Shown: piece by piece, positions 15,250-23,780 of the stretch | Numbering within the stretch: the stretch's first letter is position 1 | Layout of the letters: every line of letters starts with the position of its first letter | NCBI GenBank assembly: GCA_902555985.1 | Contig: CACDUI010000007.1 | Span: 1 to 56,368, forward strand | DNA length: 56,368 bases | Reading direction: 5' to 3' | DNA from: an uncultured Candidatus Actinomarina sp. | GTDB lineage: Bacteria; Actinomycetota; Acidimicrobiia; Actinomarinales; Actinomarinaceae | Position numbers and translations under genes: made by a program | The notes under the pieces: model-generated | The model's database searches: none | What the model saw: only the letters and a program-made list of their open reading frames with translations | What the model was told of the DNA's origin: nothing

Positions 15250-16607
15250 TTTTTGTTTTTCCTATCTACATATCCTTCAACATTTTTTTGATTATTTCTC
15301 TCAATTCCCAGAGCTTTTGAAGGGACATCTTTCGTTATCACGGACCCTGCTCCTATCATTGACTCTTCCCCAATAGTGACCGGTGCTACCAACATAACAT
15401 CGGAACCTATAAAGGCTCCATCTTTAATATCAGTTTTGTGTTTTTCTTTTCCGTCATAATTAACAGTAATTGCGCCAGCTGAAAAATTCACATTCTCACC
15501 TAACTCAGCGTCACCTACATATGCAAGATGAGGTACCTTACTGCCTTTTCCTATCTTAGATTTTTTAGTCTCAGCAAAAGAACCTACTTTGACTCCCTCC
15601 CCAAGTTCAGAGCCAGGTCGAATATGGGCAAAAGGACCAATATTACCGTTTTCATGTATTGTTGATTGATCTACAACTGAATTTACAACCTTAGAATTTT
15701 TCCCAACACTTGAATTGTTTATTTGAGCATTAGGTCCAATTGTACAATTTTCATCAATACTTGTACTTCCAGTTAAGTGTGTATTTGCTAAAACTTTTGT
15801 GCCTGAAGATATAGTTACATCAGCATCTATATAGGTTGAGGTAGGATCTTGAAAGTAGACACCTTGTTCCATGAAACCTTCAATTAACTTTTTCTGCATT
15901 ATGTCTTCAACTTCGTTTAGTTGACTCATAGAATTTATTCCCTTAATTGAATCTTCATCTACTTGTACTATAACGATATCTTGTTTTTGATTATTTGCAA
16001 TACCTATTAAATCAGTTAAATAAAATTCTCCTTGGGCATTTTCAGTATTGAGACTGTCGATATTTTCAATTAGAAATTCTGTCTTAAAGCAATAAATACC
16101 AGAATTTATTTCATTAATTGCTTTTTCATCCTCACTACAATCTTTTTCTTCAACAATTTTTATTTCTTCGTTAATCTTAACTACCCTTCCATAACCAAAT
16201 GGGTCTTCAACAAGAGCAGTTAAAAATCCGACAGGCGAAGATGTTGTTTTAACTTTATTTATAAGTAGTTCAATATCTCCATCGTTTATTCCTGGAACAT
16301 CCCCGGGAACAACAAGTGTAAAATCTGATTTACTCTCTTTAAAAACTTCAGAGTTAATTACAGTAGATACTGCATGACCAGTACCTAATTGATCTTTTTG
16401 TAATATATTTTTGATTAGAGGAGGAAGCGAATCTATGACCAAATCTGCTTCGTGACCCACTACTACAAGTGTGTTATCACTAAAAGAAAGAGTGTCCAAA
16501 GCATGGGAGAGTAGAGACTTGCCTAGAACTTTATGCAAAACTTTAGGCAACTCAGAATTCATCCTGGTGCCTTTACCTGCTGCTAAAACTATAACTGAAA
16601 CGCTCAT
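15246..16607 (-). CDS. glmU: Bifunctional GlmU: GlcNAc-1-P uridylyltransferase / GlcN-1-P acetyltransferase
   Basis: GlmU produces UDP-GlcNAc, the precursor of peptidoglycan. The 453-residue protein has the N-terminal nucleotidyltransferase motif LAAGKGTRMNSELPKVLH (residues 8-25) and, from about 250, a left-handed beta-helix of hexapeptide repeats with the acetyltransferase segments RPGSELGEGVKVGSF and SAGAITVNYDGKEKHKT. Length is normal. It lies just after the tRNA-Gln gene on the minus strand and overlaps prs by four bases. Confidence 0.97.
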   Translation of the reverse strand: MSVSVIVLAAGKGTRMNSELPKVLHKVLGKSLLSHALDTLSFSDNTLVVVGHEADLVIDSLPPLIKNILQKDQLGTGHAVSTVINSEVFKESKSDFTLVVPGDVPGINDGDIELLINKVKTTSSPVGFLTALVEDPFGYGRVVKINEEIKIVEEKDCSEDEKAINEINSGIYCFKTEFLIENIDSLNTENAQGEFYLTDLIGIANNQKQDIVIVQVDEDSIKGINSMSQLNEVEDIMQKKLIEGFMEQGVYFQDPTSTYIDADVTISSGTKVLANTHLTGSTSIDENCTIGPNAQINNSSVGKNSKVVNSVVDQSTIHENGNIGPFAHIRPGSELGEGVKVGSFAETKKSKIGKGSKVPHLAYVGDAELGENVNFSAGAITVNYDGKEKHKTDIKDGAFIGSDVMLVAPVTIGEESMIGAGSVITKDVPSKALGIERNNQKNVEGYVDRKNKK

Positions 16608-16618
16608 TTAAAAAATAC

Positions 16619-16693
16619 TGGCTGGGGGAGAAGGACTCGAACCCTCAACGTTGGGACCAAAACCCAATGTGTTGCCAATTACACCATCCCCCA
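16619..16693 (-). tRNA. tRNA-Gln (UUG)
   Basis: A complete cloverleaf reads on the minus strand: acceptor stem TGGGGGA pairing with TCCCCCA, anticodon stem TTGGG/CCCAA with the loop TTTTGGT (anticodon TTG, glutamine), and a T-arm with GGTTCGAGTCC. The 3' CCA is encoded. It sits between ispE and glmU, as tRNA-Gln does near glmU in several Gram-positive genomes. Confidence 0.95.
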
Positions 16694-16710
16694 TTTGTTA
16701 TAAACATATA

Positions 16711-17523
16711 TTAATCATCATTTTGGTACAAACTACAATCAATTTTTTTACTAATCTGAATGAAATTAAATAAATCTTCGTCTATTTTTATTTCTTGAAT
16801 TTGGTCAATTATTGAAAAAAATGATGAACCACTTCCAGACATAAAGAATCTATTTTGATATTTTTCTTCTAGCGAATCTTTTATAGTCTTTATCTCTGGA
16901 TAAACATTTACAGATGCTGGCCAGAGATCATTAAAAATTTCTAATTCATTCCAGATATATGCGCCGTTTGTAGTTGAACTTAACTTGTCATAAGCGTTAA
17001 ATACATCTTTTGTACTTAAACCAACTTTTGGCACAGCAACAAGCAAGCTTAAATCCTTATCTATTTCTAAAGGATTTACAATCTCTCCGATGCCTTCAAC
17101 TTTTGATGCAACTCCATGAACAAAAAAAGGAACATCGCTTCCAACCTCTTTAACTATGTCAATATTCAATGGTAAGTTCAATTGGTAACTGTCACAAAGA
17201 TAACGAATTACAGCTCCAGCATCAGAACTACCACCACCTAGTCCACTGTTATGAGGAATCTTTTTATCAACATTAATATAAAAATTCTTATCAAATTGAG
17301 GATTAGTTTTCCTTAAAAGTTTTAAGGCTTTATGAACGGTGCTTTCAATACTATTTAGACTTTCATCACTATATGTTATTAAATCCTCCGCAGATTCGTT
17401 TATCTCCAATTCATCAAAAATATCTATTGGTATCATAACTGTTGATAATTTATGAAAATTATATTTTTTTTCAGGGAAAACTTTTAAATTTAAATTAATT
17501 TTTGCTGATGTAAGAAGCTTCAT
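16711..17523 (-). CDS. ispE: 4-diphosphocytidyl-2-C-methyl-D-erythritol kinase
   Basis: IspE phosphorylates CDP-methylerythritol in the non-mevalonate isoprenoid pathway, which supplies among others the lipid carrier for cell-wall synthesis. The 270-residue GHMP kinase shows the N-terminal SAKINLNLKVF, the ATP-binding glycine loop HNSGLGGGSSDAGAV and the C-terminal MSGSGSSFFSI. Its start overlaps the rsmA stop by four bases; rsmA-ispE adjacency is common in Gram-positive bacteria. Confidence 0.95.
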   Translation of the reverse strand: MKLLTSAKINLNLKVFPEKKYNFHKLSTVMIPIDIFDELEINESAEDLITYSDESLNSIESTVHKALKLLRKTNPQFDKNFYINVDKKIPHNSGLGGGSSDAGAVIRYLCDSYQLNLPLNIDIVKEVGSDVPFFVHGVASKVEGIGEIVNPLEIDKDLSLLVAVPKVGLSTKDVFNAYDKLSSTTNGAYIWNELEIFNDLWPASVNVYPEIKTIKDSLEEKYQNRFFMSGSGSSFFSIIDQIQEIKIDEDLFNFIQISKKIDCSLYQNDD

Positions 17524-18311
17524 TGTAACTCCTTAGCAATTTCATAATACATCTTGGGACTTAGGTCAGAGGCTCGAAGATTTGGATCAATATTAATTTT
17601 TAAAAGATGATCTTCATTAATAAATGAAGTTAAAGAAGTTCTAATTTTTTTTCTTTTTTGTTGAAATGCAATTTTTGAAATTTCAAAAGCTAGAAGTCTA
17701 ATTTCTTGATCAAACAAACTCTCCCTCTGGACTGTCACAACTGATGAAGTCACTTTTGGCTGAGGTGAAAAACAATTTTTTGAAACATCAAATTGAATCT
17801 TTGTTTCAGTAAATAGTTGAAATAAGACAGAGAGTGAGCCGTAGTCTTTAGTACTTGGTTTTGCTACCATTCTCTCGGCTACCTCTTTTTGTACCATTAC
17901 TACATATCTATGGATTACAGGAACTTCAACAATTAACTTAACCAATAATCTTGTTCCTATATTGTATGGTAAATTTGACACAAATATCCACCATGGACCA
18001 GTGAGTGTTTCATAGTCAAACTCCATAGCGTCTTCATTGAATATTTCAATATTAGGAATGCCTGTAAACCTCTCACTTAATACTTCAGACGCAGCCTTGT
18101 CAATCTCTACAGCCTTGATTCTATAATTATCTTTTAGAAGCTCACTTGTTAAAGAACCAGTCCCTGGACCAACTTCAATTATCGGGTCAGCTAACTGCCC
18201 TTGAACTAATTTTGTAATTTTTCTTGATATATTCGTATCTATTAAAAAATTTTGACCTAGTTTGTATTTTGGTTTTTCATTTAATTTTTCTATCCAAAAA
18301 TATTCACTCAT
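17520..18311 (-). CDS. rsmA: 16S rRNA adenine dimethyltransferase (KsgA)
   Basis: This enzyme dimethylates two adjacent adenines in helix 45 of 16S rRNA with S-adenosylmethionine, late in small-subunit assembly. Its 263 residues contain KYKLGQNFLID near the N-terminus, the SAM-binding motif IEVGPGTGSLT and the catalytic FVSNLPYNIGT, then the helical C-terminal domain. It overlaps tatD upstream by 8 bases and ispE downstream by 4, so the three are coupled. Confidence 0.96.
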   Translation of the reverse strand: MSEYFWIEKLNEKPKYKLGQNFLIDTNISRKITKLVQGQLADPIIEVGPGTGSLTSELLKDNYRIKAVEIDKAASEVLSERFTGIPNIEIFNEDAMEFDYETLTGPWWIFVSNLPYNIGTRLLVKLIVEVPVIHRYVVMVQKEVAERMVAKPSTKDYGSLSVLFQLFTETKIQFDVSKNCFSPQPKVTSSVVTVQRESLFDQEIRLLAFEISKIAFQQKRKKIRTSLTSFINEDHLLKINIDPNLRASDLSPKMYYEIAKELQ

Positions 18312-19083
18312 TGTTTTCTCTATTCATAACTTTATTGGTATTCGTAATTGTAATTTTTGAGAGTTCATTTGGCGTAAGGTCTATTAATTCTGCAACCTTT
18401 GCACCAGTATATTTGATATAAGTTGGATTATTTCTCTTACCTTTAAAAGGTTGCGGAGCTAAATAAGGAACGTCTGTTTCTAAAAGTAATTTATCTGTTG
18501 GAATTTTTGTAACTGCAGCTTGCAAGTCATGGGCTGTATCATAAGTGATAATTCCCGAAATAGAAAAATATACTCCGAGTTCAACAAACTTTTTAGTCCA
18601 TTTATTACCTCCCGTCCAAGAATGAAGAATGATTGGATTATTTAAATTTTTATTGCTCAATATATCAAATACATCTGAAAAACTATCTCTACAGTGAATA
18701 ATTAGTGGTTTATTTAAATCTTCTGCAATATTTATATGAAATTCAAAGTTTTTGATCTGGTTTTCTTTTGATGAGAGATTTCTATAATAATCAAGTCCTG
18801 TCTCGCCAATCAGGTCTGCATCTTGCATGAGGGATAGCAATTCTTGCTTTACATCATCTAATCGGTCTGCTTCATGCGGATGGAGTCCAGCTGACCAATA
18901 AGATTTACTTGGATAAGCAAGTGAAAAATCTCTTGCCTTTATTGAAGACTTTATATCTATTCCAGGAATTATAAAATATTCTAAATTTGATATATCATTT
19001 TCATTTATCTCATCACCCATTAATTGTAAATGACAATGGGTATCGACCCATTTTATATCCTCTAAAGTTTCCATTTTATTCAC
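18304..19083 (-). CDS. tatD: TatD-family metal-dependent DNase
   Basis: A 259-residue TIM-barrel hydrolase of the TatD family (3'-5' exonuclease/DNase in known members). Metal-binding motifs are seen in order: DTHCHLQL (THCH), AGLHPHEAD, GETGLDYYR, PLIIHCRDSF, HSWTGG and LLETDVPYLAP. It is the first gene of tatD-rsmA-ispE and is divergent from the abrB-like gene across 30 bases that hold a -10-like TATAAG. In many Gram-positive genomes metS precedes tatD; it is absent here. Confidence 0.94.
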   Translation of the reverse strand: MNKMETLEDIKWVDTHCHLQLMGDEINENDISNLEYFIIPGIDIKSSIKARDFSLAYPSKSYWSAGLHPHEADRLDDVKQELLSLMQDADLIGETGLDYYRNLSSKENQIKNFEFHINIAEDLNKPLIIHCRDSFSDVFDILSNKNLNNPIILHSWTGGNKWTKKFVELGVYFSISGIITYDTAHDLQAAVTKIPTDKLLLETDVPYLAPQPFKGKRNNPTYIKYTGAKVAELIDLTPNELSKITITNTNKVMNRENNE

Positions 19084-19113
19084 TACTATATAAGAATAGG
19101 ATTAAATAAATTT

Positions 19114-19353
19114 ATGAGTAAAGGCAACTTAAGTAAAATTGACAATTTGGGTCGTGTTGTAATTCCAAAATCTATAAGAAAAGCATTAGATATTGAACAT
19201 AATGATGAAATATCAATGCATGTGGAAGGTGAAACTCTAATAATTTCTAAAGGTTACAGGGTATGCGCTTTTTGTGGAACAAAAGAAATAAGACATCAAA
19301 TTGGAACCAAGTTTCTTTGTGATAAATGCCTTACAAATATTAAAGATTTTTAA
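19114..19353 (+). CDS. AbrB/SpoVT-type regulator with C-terminal zinc-finger-like tail
   Basis: A 79-residue DNA-binding protein. Residues 6-48 form the swapped-hairpin SpoVT-AbrB domain, with the typical IDNLGRVVIPKSIRKALDI. The tail has two cysteine pairs, C51-x2-C54 and C69-x2-C72, suggesting zinc binding; similar tails occur in clostridial AbrB relatives. AbrB proteins usually act as dimeric or tetrameric transition-state regulators. The gene lies between tatD and rsmI, the place abrB holds in Bacillus. Its end overlaps convergent rsmI by 14 bases. Confidence 0.88.
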   Translation: MSKGNLSKIDNLGRVVIPKSIRKALDIEHNDEISMHVEGETLIISKGYRVCAFCGTKEIRHQIGTKFLCDKCLTNIKDF

Positions 19354-20152
19354 CTCTCTCATACAATTCATTTACCGACAAATTTGTTAATAAAGATAAA
19401 GATTTGGCTAATTCCCTTTTGGGCACTTTTTGTTCAAGTAATATCTTGATTGCTTCGTCTAAGTCTATATCAATTTCTTCATCACTTTGTGAGGGGCCAA
19501 CAACTATTGTAATTTCACCTTTAAGATTTTCTGGAAGCTTATTTTTTACACTTTTAGCTGTGCCTCTATAAATAGTTTCAAACTTTTTTGTTAGTTCTCG
19601 GCAAATAACCAACTCTGAATCTAATCCCTCTTTTTCAAAATAATCTAAATCTTTAACAAGTCTTTTTGGTGAAGTAAAACAAACAGAAACTGAATTTGAA
19701 TTAATTAACTTGACTACAAATTCATACTTTTCTTTTCCTCCTTTTGGAATAAATCCTAAAAATTGAAATTCATTAATTTCAAATCCTGAAACAGTTAATG
19801 CCGTAAGTACACTTGATGGTCCTGGAATTGAGACAATATTAAAATTTTTTGAAATTAAATGTTGTATCAATTCATTACCCGGATCAGAAATAAGCGGTGT
19901 TCCAGCATCAGAGATTAAGGCAATGTCTTTTCCTTCACTTAAAGCTGCTTCTATTTCATTGATTTTATTGAATTCGTTTCCAACAAAATATGATTTAAGA
20001 GGTGTTGAAATTGAAAAATAATCAGTAAGCTTTTTTGCTCTTCTTGTGTCTTCACAATATATAATATCTACTGAATCTAAAGTATTTAAAATTCGTTCAG
20101 AAATATCTTTTAAATTTCCAATTGGTGTTGGACAAATATAAAAAGTGCTCAT
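19340..20152 (-). CDS. rsmI: 16S rRNA (cytidine-1402-2'-O)-methyltransferase
   Basis: RsmI methylates the ribose of C1402 in the 16S rRNA decoding site. The 270 residues show FYICPTPIGNLKDIS at the start, the EDTRRAKKL segment, the SAM-pocket motif ISDAGTPLISDPG and SIPGPSSVLTALTVSG. The gene starts two bases after the stop of the HExxH lipoprotein gene, so they are probably co-transcribed. The 3' end overlaps the abrB-like gene. Confidence 0.96.
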   Translation of the reverse strand: MSTFYICPTPIGNLKDISERILNTLDSVDIIYCEDTRRAKKLTDYFSISTPLKSYFVGNEFNKINEIEAALSEGKDIALISDAGTPLISDPGNELIQHLISKNFNIVSIPGPSSVLTALTVSGFEINEFQFLGFIPKGGKEKYEFVVKLINSNSVSVCFTSPKRLVKDLDYFEKEGLDSELVICRELTKKFETIYRGTAKSVKNKLPENLKGEITIVVGPSQSDEEIDIDLDEAIKILLEQKVPKRELAKSLSLLTNLSVNELYERVKNL

Positions 20153-20154
20153 TT

Positions 20155-21549
20155 TTATAAATCGTTTAGTTTATTACTAATCGTGTTTAGTAAGTCAATA
20201 TCTTGAGATAATACAATTCTTATAAAACTTTTATCAAGTGAAATCCAAAAATTTGTATCGCCTAAATAAAGACTTCCTCCTACCAAAGTTTCTTTATTAT
20301 TAAATCTTGGCTGTGCATCCGCCCATAATATAAATGCATCATGAATTTCTTGGAGTTCAACTTGATCATCACCAGTAAGCTTTAATGTCATTAATAAGTT
20401 TTCTGAAGCATCTACATAGTCTTTCCAGTAACCTCCTCCAATGCCTATTGCAGCATTTACAGCATTTTTTTGTCCTATCTTGTCTTGCATTAAATAAACT
20501 AAATCTAATGCACCAATACTGCCTTCATCAATTAAGGTGTAGCCATCAACATCGATTGATTCGACTGAAAATTCTTCATATCTTTCATCTATAAAAAATT
20601 TATCCGGTTCATATATTTGTTCAGAAGTAGGGAGGGTGTTTAAACCATTTTTTACATACCCAAATAGTGCTGTATTAAGTGCGTCCATTTTCCCATTTTT
20701 AATAATTTGTTTAGCTAACAGTGGTCCAAAATTGTAATACAGCTCCGCGGGAATGTAAAAATAAGATGGCAAACTCACTCTACAAGTAATGTTTGGAATC
20801 TGAGAATTAAATGACTGCCTATCATATTCATCAAAAGAACTAGTCCACTTACCCTCTACATAATCTGCTTGAGCCTCCATTAGTGATACAAAACCTGGAT
20901 AGTAAGTAAAGTCATCTAAATCATCCATTTCCTGATACCAATTATCAGTCTCAAAATGCTGTCCTTGAAGGGAGTGGACAAGCTCGTGAATTACAACACT
21001 TTGTTCGTATAGATTAAGTTTTTTCTGATTCTTTTTAATTGGTACCCTTAGAATTTTATCAAGCAAGTTATAGGAACCAGCTGAAAAACATCTCTGAAAT
21101 TCTACTTGCAGATTTAGCAATTCATCAGGAGTTAAGTTGTTTAAGCCCCACATATTTTCTGAGAGAACCGCCCTATTCCACTCATCCTCTTCATAGTCCT
21201 CTTCAAAATTATCTAAAAAAGAAAGTGCGTTATATTCTTGATAATTATTAAGTGAATAAAAATGATATTCAGGATTTTCTTTAAATTCAAGACCTACCCA
21301 CTTTTCGACAAATTGCATTAATTCTGTAATTTGCTCTTCTATCTCAAAAGGTGGTTCAACAAGTTCCAATCCAAACTCATCTAAAGCAAAGGGCTCGTCT
21401 GCAACTGTTGTGGTAGTAGTTGAGGTTGTAGTTGTATCCTCTATTTGAACTTCTTCAGAAGATTCCTCAACAATATTATTGGCTGCTGGTTCTGCAGAAG
21501 AGCAAGAGACTAAAACTAAAACAAGAAAAGATAATAAAAATTTTTTCAT
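20155..21549 (-). CDS. Lipoprotein with HExxH metallopeptidase motif
   Basis: A 464-residue exported protein. Residues 1-18 form a lipoprotein signal with the lipobox LVSC and C16 as the lipid-attached residue. An acidic, Thr-rich linker (TTTTSTTTTTV near 38-48) follows, then a globular domain. HELVHSLQ at 188-195 has the zinc-metallopeptidase HExxH pattern (H188, E189, H192), preceded by a hydrophobic strand as in active enzymes. A likely third ligand could not be fixed. Inference: a membrane-tethered surface peptidase; substrate unknown. It is divergent from mscL and directly upstream of rsmI. Confidence 0.85.
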   Translation of the reverse strand: MKKFLLSFLVLVLVSCSSAEPAANNIVEESSEEVQIEDTTTTSTTTTTVADEPFALDEFGLELVEPPFEIEEQITELMQFVEKWVGLEFKENPEYHFYSLNNYQEYNALSFLDNFEEDYEEDEWNRAVLSENMWGLNNLTPDELLNLQVEFQRCFSAGSYNLLDKILRVPIKKNQKKLNLYEQSVVIHELVHSLQGQHFETDNWYQEMDDLDDFTYYPGFVSLMEAQADYVEGKWTSSFDEYDRQSFNSQIPNITCRVSLPSYFYIPAELYYNFGPLLAKQIIKNGKMDALNTALFGYVKNGLNTLPTSEQIYEPDKFFIDERYEEFSVESIDVDGYTLIDEGSIGALDLVYLMQDKIGQKNAVNAAIGIGGGYWKDYVDASENLLMTLKLTGDDQVELQEIHDAFILWADAQPRFNNKETLVGGSLYLGDTNFWISLDKSFIRIVLSQDIDLLNTISNKLNDL

Positions 21550-21601
21550 AGGTCCTCAGATTACATGTATTCTATTATTTATAAAAACAATAGGAGGAAA
21601 A

Positions 21602-22006
21602 TTGATAAAAGAATTTAGAAACTTTATCAATAGAGGGAATGTTGTTGAGCTTGGTGTAGCATTTGTAATGGGTGCTTCCTTCAAATCTCTCGTTGATGTA
21701 TTTACTAAAAAATTGATTGAACCGTTAATTGGATTAGTAATAAATTTACCAAATCTTGATAATTTAGGATTATTTGGTGATGTAGATCCTGTGTCAGGTT
21801 TGCAATCAGGTAGCTTTGGTGCTTTTTTAGGTGAAATAATAAATTACACCATTATTGCATTTGTTATGTTTTTAGTAATAAAAGCTTATAATCATTTCGA
21901 AGAGATGGTTGATGACGAAGAAGATGAAACGGTTGTTGCGTCGGAATCAAAAGAAGTTCAATTACTTAAAGAAATTAGAGACGGAATTAATAAAATAAGT
22001 AAATAA
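21602..22006 (+). CDS. mscL: Large-conductance mechanosensitive channel
   Basis: MscL is a membrane pore that opens under osmotic downshock. From a TTG at 21602 the product has 134 residues, normal for the family: IKEFRNFINRGNVVELGVAFVMGASF (first helix and gating segment), a periplasmic-type loop, a second membrane helix (YTIIAFVMFLVIKAYN) and a charged C-terminal helix. TTG is chosen because AGGAGG at 21592-21597 is the right distance away. The upstream in-frame ATG at 21479 would add 41 residues antisense to the lipoprotein signal peptide. The ABC exporter follows after 10 bases. Confidence 0.93.
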   Translation: MIKEFRNFINRGNVVELGVAFVMGASFKSLVDVFTKKLIEPLIGLVINLPNLDNLGLFGDVDPVSGLQSGSFGAFLGEIINYTIIAFVMFLVIKAYNHFEEMVDDEEDETVVASESKEVQLLKEIRDGINKISK

Positions 22007-22016
22007 ATAAACATTT

Positions 22017-23780
22017 ATGAAAGAAAACAATTTAAAAGATTTATTCAACTACGCGCTTGAACAGGGCACTAAAGTACGCCGAGGAATAATTTATTCAATA
22101 CTTAATAAATTATTTGATTTAGCTCCCCCTGTATTAATAGGTGTCGCTATAGATATTGTTGTAGAAGGGTCCGATTCATTTATTGGAAACCTTGGATATC
22201 CTGATAGACGCCAGCAATTAATAATACTTTCAATTATAACTTTTATAATTTGGGGTCTCGAATCATCTTTCGATTACATTGCTGCAGTCACATGGAGGAA
22301 TATTTCTCAAGATATAGAACACTCTTTAAGGACTGATACTTTTAACAATGTTCTTGGACTTGATTTAGCATTTTTTGAAAATAAATCTTCTGGAAGGTTG
22401 ATGGCAATTTTAAATGACGATGTTAACCAACTAGAGACTTTCTTAGACAATGGTGCAAATAGGCTTGTTCAAACTGCAACTACTGTTCTTGTAATTGGTA
22501 GTACATTTTTATATATCTCACCATTAGTAGCTGTTTTTGCGTTTATTCCTATTCCAATAATTATTTTTGGATCACTCAAATTTACAAGCAGGATTGCAGA
22601 GCGATACAGTAAAATTCGAAATGACATTGAAAATCTAAATGCAAATCTTTCAAACTCCATCACAGGAATACTTACCGTCAAAAGTTTTAATAGAGAAAAA
22701 AAAGAAAGTGAAAGAATAACAACGTCCTCAAGAGAAGTTAAAAGTGCAAACTACCATGCAATAAAACTTTCAGCAGCATTTATTCCAATAATACGAATAG
22801 CAATATTATTTGGATTTACTGCAACACTTTTAATTGGTGGTTTTTTAGCGTTAGACGGAGAAATTAAAGTAGCAACATACTCCGTAATGTTATTTATTAC
22901 CCAAAGATTATTATGGCCCTTGACTGAACTTGGTATCATATTTGATGCATATCAAAAAGCAATGGCGTCATTCAGGCGTATAGTAAATTTAAAAAATACT
23001 AAAGCAACAATTGAAAATGGATCAAATAAATTAATAAATTTTAATGACAGAATCCAAATTTCTAATTTAAATTTTGAGTATGTTGAAAATTTTCCAGTTT
23101 TAAATGATATTTCTATAGATATTAAAAAGGGTGAAACTTCAGCAATTGTTGGAAGTACTGGTTCTGGTAAATCTACATTAATAAAATTACTTTTGAGATT
23201 ATATGATTCTACATCTGGAGAAATAAAATTTGATAGTGATGATATTAGAGAATTAGAAATTGATAGTTTAAGAAATAAAATTGGTTTAGTAAGTCAAGAT
23301 ATTTTCTTATTTGAAGGTACGGTATTTGAAAATATTGCTTATGGAAATCTTAATGCATCAGAAGAAGAAGTTTGGGAAGCTGCGAGACTTTCCGAATCAG
23401 ATAAGTTTATAAATTTATTACCAAAAAAAGAAAAAACAATTGTGGGAGAAAGAGGTCAAAAACTATCAGGAGGCCAACGACAAAGAATTTCGATAGCTAG
23501 GGCTATTTTAAAAAATCCAGAGATATTAATTTTAGATGAAGCAACGTCTGCAGTTGATAATGAAACTGAAGCAGCAATACAAAGATCAATCAATACTCTC
23601 AAAAAAGGGAGAACTGTAATTGCAATAGCTCATCGTTTATCGACTATTAGAAATGCAGAGATTATTTATGTTCTAGAAGACGGCAGAATTGTAGAATCTG
23701 GAAATCACGAAAGTCTTTTGGATATTAAAGGTGTTTACTCAAAATTGTGGTCTGTTCAAACAGGCGAAAAAATTAGCTAA
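22017..23780 (+). CDS. ABC transporter, fused permease and ATPase
   Basis: A 587-residue half-transporter of the type I exporter fold. Residues about 20-310 form six membrane helices; about 340-580 form the ATPase, with Walker A GSTGSGKST, signature LSGGQRQR, Walker B ILILDEAT and the switch histidine in AIAHRLST. It would act as a homodimer or with an unlinked partner. The order matches MsbA/LmrA-like lipid or drug exporters, but the cargo cannot be read from sequence. It is 10 bases after mscL. Its last 8 bases overlap convergent lhgO. Confidence 0.93.
   Translation: MKENNLKDLFNYALEQGTKVRRGIIYSILNKLFDLAPPVLIGVAIDIVVEGSDSFIGNLGYPDRRQQLIILSIITFIIWGLESSFDYIAAVTWRNISQDIEHSLRTDTFNNVLGLDLAFFENKSSGRLMAILNDDVNQLETFLDNGANRLVQTATTVLVIGSTFLYISPLVAVFAFIPIPIIIFGSLKFTSRIAERYSKIRNDIENLNANLSNSITGILTVKSFNREKKESERITTSSREVKSANYHAIKLSAAFIPIIRIAILFGFTATLLIGGFLALDGEIKVATYSVMLFITQRLLWPLTELGIIFDAYQKAMASFRRIVNLKNTKATIENGSNKLINFNDRIQISNLNFEYVENFPVLNDISIDIKKGETSAIVGSTGSGKSTLIKLLLRLYDSTSGEIKFDSDDIRELEIDSLRNKIGLVSQDIFLFEGTVFENIAYGNLNASEEEVWEAARLSESDKFINLLPKKEKTIVGERGQKLSGGQRQRISIARAILKNPEILILDEATSAVDNETEAAIQRSINTLKKGRTVIAIAHRLSTIRNAEIIYVLEDGRIVESGNHESLLDIKGVYSKLWSVQTGEKIS

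Noticed and set aside
21479-21601. N-terminal extension of MscL from ATG 21479
   Set aside because: It is antisense to the lipoprotein signal peptide and unlike MscL; AGGAGG and TTG at 21602 give the normal protein.
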